Origin: Melastoma dodecandrum
Taxonomy: Eukaryota; Streptophyta; Magnoliopsida; Myrtales; Melastomataceae
NCBI GenBank assembly: GCA_029817715.1
Contig: JARUPY010000101.1
Location: forward strand, 124,001-188,000
DNA length: 64,000 nucleotides
Direction: 5' to 3'
Below the pieces are notes generated by a model that was not told the DNA's origin, did not search any database, and worked only from the letters and a program-made list of their open reading frames with translations. Below are positions 56,787 through 64,000 of this stretch, piece by piece. Made by a program: the position numbers and the translations under genes. Positions within the stretch are counted from its first letter, which is position 1. Each line of letters begins with the position of its first letter.

Positions 56787-57311
56787 TGCGTGGCAATGGG
56801 GTGAAGGAGATTGTGGAATGCTAGGAAGCTGCGGATGAGGAGTTGTTATGCAGAAGAAGATGCAGAAAAGTGAAGGTGCTGAGGTGCTGAGTAATAGAGT
56901 GAAGTAAGAGAAGAGCCGGATTGAGAGCGGTTCAATATAAGTGAACCGAGTTGTAGACTTGGGGAGTGAATCGGGTTGTAGACTTGGGGGAGTCGGTTCA
57001 GTATAAGTGAACCGGGTTGTAGACTTGGGGGAGTCGGTGGGTTGTTAGTTGTTGGGGGGTAGTTAGTTGGAAAAACAGACTTTCGTATTTTCATTCTGCA
57101 CATTTTCTGTTAAGAAGGGAGGGCTGGCAGGAGTTGCGCCGGAGGCGGTGGTGGTGGTAGCAATTGTTACGGTGAAGTTGGCTTGCGCTATCAGAGGCCG
57201 ATTGTAACGGATGTGAGTTGGATTGCTTCTAATAGTGAATTGTTGGCTGTATTTCTGTAATTGTTGTTCTGGTGTGGAATCTGTGCGGAGATATGTGATT
57301 GGCACGGATCA
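56784..57311 (+). repeat. 3' LTR of Gypsy element
   Basis: 528 bp with the same termini as the 5' LTR, followed by CTTGG (57312-57316) and the rest of gene D exon 1. Confidence 0.93.
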
Positions 57312-58746
57312 CTTGGAGGGAGACTATTTTCCTGATAAAAATACTGGGAAAGAAGCCTATTACTTCTTCCAAATATTCAAAGGTCTAGTCGTAGAAATCA
57401 ATCCCAACCATACAGAGCGAGCACAGAGCCGTGATTTCTTCCTACAGAAAGATGCAAAAGAGGCCTTTGACCTGATGGTAGCCGAGCTGGATCTTCTGTT
57501 CAAATTATTCTATACGAAAATCTCATCCGTAAATTCTTCGTTGGGGCTCTAATATTGTACAGCCTTTTGGAGAAGAAGGGATTCCATGAGGTTGATATTT
57601 GGATCACCTATTTCTTGCTTGGCGGCTCTGTTGCTCTAGAGATGACTAACGGAATGATGATCATGTTTTCCAATTGGTCGGGTCCTAAAAGGTGGTTCCA
57701 TATTTGTTGGACTCTACTTCAAGCAGTGTGCTTTGTCATTCCGTTTGTAATAATCCTGGTTGTAGCAATAATCTTGTCAGTTCCGTGTGGTTGCATTGAA
57801 CTCGTTCGGAACACATGGAGCAAGAAGTTGGGCGCGTTCAATTTGCTGTCGCATTGCATCGATCATTGTCAAAGAGGAGGTAATAAACTTGTGAAGTATG
57901 CTCACATGATGTCAGGTAAGCCTTACCTTGTCGTATTCTCCTCGTTCACTGAACAATAGAAGAAGTTACTTAATCTGAAAACTTTCGAGGCCCCGCAGGA
58001 ACTCTCACTGGAAGAAAAAAGGGAGGCGAATCATGGAATGCCTTCGATGCGGAAACCCGAGACTTCATTTTCAAGGAGTTGAAGGAAAGAGCATCGGTGG
58101 CAGATGATGAGGACAAAGTGAAAGAGATCTATGAGGCGAGAGGGAGCTGGATATTGATGAAACTAGGGAACGCAGACAGATTGATGAGATATGTGAAGAA
58201 GTTTGACTACGACAGGAGCCTTCTAGCGTGGCACATCGCCACCGATATATGCCATAACGCCAACAGGGGCGTGGAGACAGCTGGCCGCTAGCAGAGGAAA
58301 TTGGCAGTTACCTTGTCAAATTACATGCATTATCTCCTGATCAAGAAGCCCGAGATCATGTCCGCAGTTGCAGGGATTGGCCACATAAGGTATGGTGATA
58401 CTTGTGCCGAAGTAAAACATTTCTGCAGGGTATACGAAGCCAAGACGGTGATTGAGTTCTGCAATAAGATATTGAACGAAGACACGAGCATCGAACCCAC
58501 TGATGTGTACAAAGATAAGCGCACCTCCGTCTTGTCCGACGCGTACGATCTGGCCAGATTACTGATGCAGAAGGACAACAAATGGGAGATAATAAGTGGA
58601 GTTTGGGTGGAGCTGCTTACATATGCAGCCGGCCACTGCAGGCATGAGAAACACGCTCGGGCCGTGAGCGAGGGAGGTGAGCTCATGACGATCGTCTGGC
58701 TGTTGATGGCGGGATCGGCCCGCATTTCCTGTATCCAGATGATTAA

Positions 58747-59600
58747 AACTAAAATGGCACTATATATGGCAGTTGCGTGATTTTCTTATCGGAGCAGCGG
58801 CGAACGCCAGAAAAAGTAGAGGGTTTAGGTACGCCAAATTGAATAAGAGAAAATTTAAGGTAGATCAAATTGATTTTTATTTTAATTTTAGAAAAATATC
58901 GAAAATTTGAATGAAAAATAAATAAAAGAGGTAATAAATAACATTATGTAATAATGATTAGGATGTAAATGATCGGCTCAAAGAATATTTGGAGATCGAG
59001 TTCTAAAGTTATTCTTTTTATAAAATGAGCTCGAATTCGAATATATAATCGTCGAAAATCGTCGATATTGACAAATATTCAGATATGTCGATAATTTGTA
59101 CAGACATTTATACGCTTTTTTTTCATTTATATCGTTTTACTCCTCGGACATATTTATATACTTTTATGCTATATTCTACATTTGAAAGACAGAGAGACAT
59201 AAAAAAAAAAAAAGTAAGTTAAGGAGATCGAAAGAGAGAAAAGGATAGCTTCTTGTGGAAGTTAAGTAAGTTTTAATACTAATAATGACATGAAAATGGG
59301 TATGATGAATATGCGCAGCATCACCTTGGACGAATGCCAACGATGAGGACAAAATCTATGGAATGATAAAAGAATTTTGGTACCTATTAAATTTAGAGTA
59401 TTTCAATATTAAAAGTAAAATATAAAATACGACCGTTTCGAGTATTTAGTACATCGCAAAAGTTCTTGGACATATAAAAGTTTCGAAATGGACGACCGAT
59501 GGGATATGAATTCGCTATTAAAAAATCTAGTTAGGAAATCGTTTTTAATATCGAATTCAATTTTCAAACTTTTTTGCTAAACGAATCATTTTAGGAAGCG
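58747..59600. other. AT-rich intergenic region
   Basis: No gene or recognisable repeat family is seen. A poly-A run lies at about 59200. Confidence 0.5.
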
Positions 59601-59609
59601 GCTAACGTT

Positions 59610-60200
59610 ACGTGCTTTACTAATTACTAAAAAAATTTTAGTAATATTACTAAAAATCGACATTTTTTAGTAAAAGTTTTAGTAAATTACTAAAAAAAAT
59701 TAGTAATTGGTTACTAACTTTTCACTGTTTGAAGATTAGTAAAGTTACTAAAACACATTACTAAACTTTTTAGTAATCGATTACTAAAAAGTGGTGGTCA
59801 ATTTAGTAATCGATTACTAAGAAAACGGTGATTTTACAGTTTATTTTAGTAATCGTTACTAAAATTTCACTGTAGAACTTTAGTAATCGATTACTAAACT
59901 TTTCGTTTTTTTTAGTACACGGTTACTACAAATTTTAGTAATTGGTTTTAGTAACTTTCCGAATCGTCAAACAGTGAAAAAGTAGTAACGTTTACTAATT
60001 TTTTTTGGGAAATTTAGTAATGATTTACTAATTTGGTAACCGAAATTAGTAAATTACTGTTTGACATAGTAAAGTCGTTAGTAAATTACTAAAATTTTGT
60101 ATTACTTTTCGTAATCAGTTACTAATTTTTGGGAAAAATTTAGTAAACAATTACTAAATTTTTTAGTAATTTACTAAACAGAACAGTACATTCCGAACCT
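59610..60200. repeat. Foldback array of TTAGTAA/TTACTAA motifs
   Basis: Dense TTAGTAA and TTACTAA words, many joined as the palindrome TTTAGTAATCGATTACTAAA (exact at 59769-59788; 19 of its 20 bases at 59802-59820; exact at 59879-59898). 59710-59732 and 59967-59989 form a 23-bp inverted repeat with two mismatches, and pairing extends to about 65 bp on each side. It could be a degenerate foldback transposon. No target duplication was found. Confidence 0.7.
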
Positions 60201-60529
60201 AAAAACAAACCAGCTTTCGATGTGAAATTACAAATCTACCCTTGCGGTTAAATTACTAAACTTTAGTAATTAATTGTTTTCAATTACCCTAATTACTAAA
60301 TTAATGGATGTCATTTTGGTAATTTTACCAAACAATCAAATTTTATAATTTTTTTAGTACATCACAAAAGTTCAGTTGGACGTATAAAAGTGTGATCAGT
60401 TAAATAAATTAAAAAAAAAAACACACAATATGAAATGAATCTTTTCTTTTGCTTTTGAAGTTATCTCGACTCAAATGAAAGAAATGAATCAATCAATGCT
60501 TTAATTCCAAGTCGCAGGTTGTCTGATAA
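60201..60529. other. AT-rich upstream region of Smr gene
   Basis: No gene seen. It contains an A run at about 60410 and precedes the TATA box of the next gene. Confidence 0.5.
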
Positions 60530-60537
60530 TATAAATA
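60530..60537 (+). promoter_or_regulatory. TATA box of Smr-domain gene
   Basis: TATAAATA, a full consensus match, about 90 bp before the 5'-UTR intron donor at 60629. A transcription start near 60565 fits. Confidence 0.65.
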
Positions 60538-60564
60538 TCGCCCAAATTCCCTCCTCAACGAACT

Positions 60565-61205
60565 TCGCCCTCTCGAATCCCAAAATAAGTTTAACTCTGC
60601 GTTGCAAAACCCGCCTCCCCTTTGCCCCGTAAGCATTCTTCTTCTTTCCGACCCTTCCCCCGCTCCAAAGTTGTGGTCTTTCTGTCCAATGTTGCGATCT
60701 TTGCTTGGTTTTTGGGTGATTTATTAGTGGATCTGGGCATCTTTTGGACCACATTTGGTGCTTGATTGGTTGCCTTCCAATCGGGAAATCGATTGTTTTT
60801 TTTATGAGTTCTTGATGGGTTGTGGATGTTTCTTTCTGGTGTTGGCGATGGTCATTTGATGGGTGACGAGGAACTTGGTAATGCTGTTTTAGGGTGACTG
60901 TCCCGGAATTCCCCGCGACCCGAATCGTTTTTTCTGGAATCATTTTTCTGTGAGATCGACTTTTTGGGCAACTGGGTGCTGGTCAAAGTGTGGATTTTGG
61001 GGCCTTGACTGCTCCTTTCTTTGTGCAAGCGTTGGTTCTTCCTCCATTGTGACGCGCAGTGGCTTTTCTAGTAGATCTAGAGTGTGGATTTCTGTGACAT
61101 GTAATGAATGAATGAATGATTCAATGATTACCGTGGCTTATTTCATTTGTTTGTGCACTCCGCTACTTATTTCCTTTCCCTATTTGTGTTTGAATTTAGT
61201 CCAGC
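60565..61205 (+). other. 5' UTR with intron of Smr-domain gene
   Basis: A likely leader exon (about 60565-60628) is followed by a 571-nt intron, 60629-61199 (GTAAGC to ATTTAG), and six bases before the ATG at 61206. The intron is T-rich with a C/T-rich start. Large 5'-UTR introns are common in plant housekeeping genes. Confidence 0.65.
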
Positions 61206-64000
61206 ATGGCAGCTTATGGCACCAGCATGGTGAATAACGTGGACGACGAGAAAGTTCTCAGGAGTCTGATTGATGCGTTCGGTTCTTCGTTTTCTCTAGA
61301 ACAGATCGCTTCTGTTTACTGTGAGGCACAAAAAGACGCGACCATGGCTGGCATCATGCTGTGTGACATGCAGGAGTTCAGCTCAACGAATAGGAGTAAT
61401 GGGAAGTGGCGGACTGCGGAGAGTATTAAGTCCACAGAGGTGCCTAGTAGTAATTATGCCAACACATCTTTCCAGGGAAATGGGAATGTCAGATCTCCCA
61501 ACCAGAGATGGCGTCCCGTGTCGGCTGGCTCAGTCTCAAGTGTGATTGGCAAAGGATATAGCAATCCCAAACCTTACGAAAGTGCCTCCAACACGATTTT
61601 GAAACCTTTAAAAGTGAATTCTGAAGTGTTTCCGGTGTCCAGGCCTGTTGTAGAAGTTCCCCTGGTGAAAGATGAAAAACAGGCTCGCTTGCAGAAAGAC
61701 ATGGAAGATTTTCTATTTAGTATGCTTGGAGATGGATTTCAATTGGACAGGGATGTTATTCGTGATGTTCTTGGTATGTGTTTCCCTGCTTGAGTTGCAT
61801 ACTTACATTGATGGATTTACTAAATAATTGGGATAAGAAATGCCTAAATTGGTTCAACTTAAGTACTTAAAACGCTACTTGCATGAGAAATCAGTCTAGT
61901 CAAGTGTGTTTCTAATGACTCATGCTCTGCATCTGCTGCAGGTAAATGTGGATATGACATGAAAAAGGTATGATTGGATCTCATCTCATAACCCTGATAA
62001 ATTTTGAGCGGGTGCAGTTCTGTTACACAGAATATTATCTACTTAGTAATTAATTTTCTGGATAAGTAACCCCTTGTTAAAATTTGAAAGAAAATTTCCA
62101 GTTTGATGTTAGTTTTTTGAAGAAAATTTCCATTTTATGTTAATTTTTTACCCGACAATTTCATGACGCCGGAAGATAGATTTATAGTAAAACTTTTCTT
62201 TTTGTTGGTTGGGTTCCTTCAATTGAATGTGTAGCTTCCCATTATTAGATGGATTTGTTTAATGTGTCACCACATGTGCCTTTGCCTCTTATTCCCCCTT
62301 TGTTGCTCTTTCTTTGGGCATTATCACATTTTTTTGCCGCCAAAATTGGTTGGGTTGAGTCCTTCCTGATCTGTTTGGCTTTGGCTACATTCAATTGGTC
62401 TTGCCATTTGGTAGCTATAGTTCAGTAATTGTGGTATGGAAAAGCTGGTATAGAGGTTGCCTTCTTGAATAACCTACATGTATTGATTAGAGATTCTCTA
62501 TTTGTTTTCTGTGGCTTAGAGTATGGATAAGCTATTCGATGTTTCACCTGTGGGAATGAAAATAGGAGGAAACTGTGGCCAGCCATCGGCAAAAGTAAGT
62601 CATTCTGTTGACTCATGTTTCTTTCAGAAATGGGAGTATTTCTAAAAGCATCCAGTAGGCTTTTCTTATACCGGAACTGATTTTTTTGTAAAGAGATCTT
62701 CCTAAGACAGATTTTTGCATTGTCATATGAGGAGTTGATATATTTCACATGCAAAGCTATTACCTATCGATCATATCTTAGTGATGAGGCCTGGCGTCTC
62801 CTTTTGTGGGTCACGTGCTTTCTTGCATCCTGCTTTGTTTGTCTTACCAGGAAAACCTTTTTCCCTTTTCTTGTAGTTACCAAATTCATACTCTGGGTAT
62901 GAGAGAAGTCCTCGAGATACAACTTATAAAGAGCATTCTGAGCGGTAGGTCTATATCGTCGTGCTTCCTTATACATTTGTTTGAACCATGTCAATCAATG
63001 ATGATATTGTAATATTCACAACAAATAATATATGTTTGATTCTGTAGGGTTGCATATGCAAATGGAGGAGAAATTCGGGGAGCAAAGACTTTTCCTAATG
63101 ATGTCCTTCTTGCTTTGTATTATAATTCTGAGCCAGAAAAGGAGCTGGGAAGTCCTGCTCCTCCAAAGGTTGCCAAACAATCCAAAGGGTTTGATAAAGT
63201 GGTCTCTGAATCTCACGAAAATTGTACTCATAATTCCCAGAGTTGTGGTTCCGATTTACAAGATGAAAATGACTTGAATGGTAAACGAATTTTATCTTTA
63301 CAAAGTACCTTTCTTATTTGCTATTGGCATGAGCCTCTTGCCAAAGGGAAAATCCAATAGGATTCGAAGATATACAATTGGAATTTTTCTTACTTTTACC
63401 CGGCCTGACTCATGTAAAAAAAATTATAGATGAAGATGGTAGCTATCAGGTCCTCCGCCGGGCTGTGCAGGAATACCGTGTTACAATGAAGGAGTATTAC
63501 AGTGCTGTAAGCCATTTTTCTCAGATTCTCCCAGTGCCTGAGCCTTGCCGCAAATTTAGTTTCTAATTCACGTTAATCCCATCTTTCTGACAGGCTATAG
63601 ATGCCTTCAGCAAGGGGGACCATTCTCGTGCCAATAAGCTTATGGAACAGGTATTGGCTACGAGTAATGAAGAGTTGAAAAATAGATGCATGGTAAACAC
63701 ACTTGCTAAAGCACTGAGTGGACCATGATTAATGGCAGGGAAAATTTTTCTACCAAAAGGCTCGGGATGCTGATGAAGAGTCCTGTAAAAAGATTTTTGA
63801 CGTGAGGTACATTTCTATTCTTTGCTACCATTACGTATTCGATAAGCCAACAACATTCCCTTATTTGGCGAGTTGAGTCATAACCCCACACTGCGCCTAT
63901 CGTGTTTTTTGTAATTTTCTGATGCTTTCCTTTCCCTGTTGATTTTCCAGAAAGGAGGAGGAGGAGCAAAAGAATATGTTGCTTGACTTGCATGAGCATG
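61206..64000 (+). CDS. DUF1771/Smr-domain protein, 5' part (runs off window)
   Basis: Coding exons read: 61206-61773, 61942-61967, 62520-62594, 62877-62944, 63048-63280, 63430-63506, 63594-63650, 63739-63806 and 63951 onward. All junctions are GT-AG and keep one frame. The N-terminus (DEKVLRSLIDAFGSSFSLEQ) and residues about 170-220 (MEDFLFSMLGDGFQLDRDVI, then KCGYDMKKSMDKLFDVS across two splices) look like UBA/CUE-type helices. The DUF1771 domain spans about residues 330-395 (YRVTMKEYYSA, AFSKGDHSRANKLMEQ, FFYQKARDADEES). The last visible residues, LLDLHEH, match the start of an Smr domain, so the C-terminal Smr lies beyond the window. This resembles Arabidopsis SMR-domain proteins such as At5g58720. 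Smr domains can be nucleases; the role of this gene is unknown. Confidence 0.88.

Larger units (their letters stand above)
51550..57311 (+). mobile_element. Ty3/Gypsy (chromovirus-like) retrotransposon inside gene D
   Basis: 5762 bp with two LTRs (51550-52075 and 56784-57311) beginning TGATGCGTGG and ending GGATCA, a primer site, gag, pol and a polypurine tract, in Gypsy order (PR, RT, RNase H, IN). Flanked by CTTGG. The LTRs differ by about seven substitutions and two 1-bp indels by eye. Coding frames are broken in gag and once in RT, so it is not autonomous as read. The C-terminal end of integrase ([17 protein letters not shown]) resembles a chromodomain, which points to a chromovirus. Confidence 0.93.
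50982..58746 (+). pseudogene. DUF4220/DUF594 gene D, disrupted
   Basis: The original gene is 50982-51549 plus 57317-57915 (exon 1), an intron 57916-57998 (GTAAGC to CCGCAG), then exon 2 from 57999 to 58746. Four lesions are visible. A Gypsy element is inserted after codon 189. A 40-bp deletion between TTGGGG repeats at about 57541 shifts the frame, with a stop at 57550. An AAG-to-TAG-type nonsense codon lies at 58289-58291. A 7-bp deletion at about 58710 destroys the last residues of DUF594. The rest is well conserved (LGGPDAITAFSLEDNALW and KWEIISGVWVELLTYAAGHC), so inactivation is fairly recent. An unspliced 5' product would read into the LTR and stop at 51590. Confidence 0.9.

Noticed and set aside
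51550..57311. Endogenous pararetrovirus
   Set aside because: It has two LTRs, a target duplication and an integrase, all typical of a Gypsy retrotransposon, and no movement-protein motif.

Overview
The window is nuclear DNA of a flowering plant, probably a eudicot; I cannot name the species. The evidence is GT-AG spliced genes of plant-only families (DUF4220/DUF594 membrane proteins), a plant cysteine- and glycine-rich secreted protein, and Ty1/Copia and Ty3/Gypsy LTR retrotransposons primed by initiator tRNA-Met. There are no rRNA genes, tRNA genes, CRISPR arrays or operons.

The backbone is a tandem cluster of DUF4220-DUF594 genes, all on the + strand. Gene A (373-2418), gene B (13938-15982) and gene C (46182-48227) are intact. 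Each has two exons split by the same 83-84 nt intron and encodes 653 residues. Gene D (50982-58746) is a pseudogene, split by a Gypsy element and carrying three further lesions. Fragment E (22059) is only a gene start. DUF594-like debris lies upstream or downstream of each gene (2.8, 13.0, 21.1, 22.2, 45.3 and 50.0 kb). The function of the family is unknown.

Most remaining DNA is retrotransposons and their duplication. 2.8-13.2 kb recurs almost unchanged at 22.2-45.5 kb. The unit holds a 3'-truncated Copia element (+, Ale-like), a rearranged Copia element on the - strand (Tork-like) with a DUF4220 fragment between two of its LTRs, and the first exon piece of a glycine-rich secreted protein gene. 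The second copy is interrupted by a 12.5 kb SIRE/Maximus-like Copia element (27219-39713, - strand) with gag, pol, an extra 3' ORF, LTRs over 2 kb and a 5-bp target duplication; the first copy preserves the empty site. A solo LTR of the same family (18727-20828), a foldback MITE (18099-18469) and the Gypsy element (51550-57311) can also be placed by target duplications or empty sites.

The right edge leaves the cluster. After an AT-rich stretch with a foldback array of TTAGTAA motifs (59.6-60.2 kb), an ordinary single-copy-looking gene begins: a DUF1771/Smr-domain protein with a TATA box, a 5'-UTR intron and nine visible coding exons, running off the window.

I did not find a clear new biological system. 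The most interesting signals are the arrays of GAAnnTTC (heat-shock-element-like) palindromes in the SIRE-like LTRs, the inside-out Copia arrangement around host sequence, the signal-peptide/retrotransposon fusion ORF, the GC-AG intron in gene B and the foldback array.
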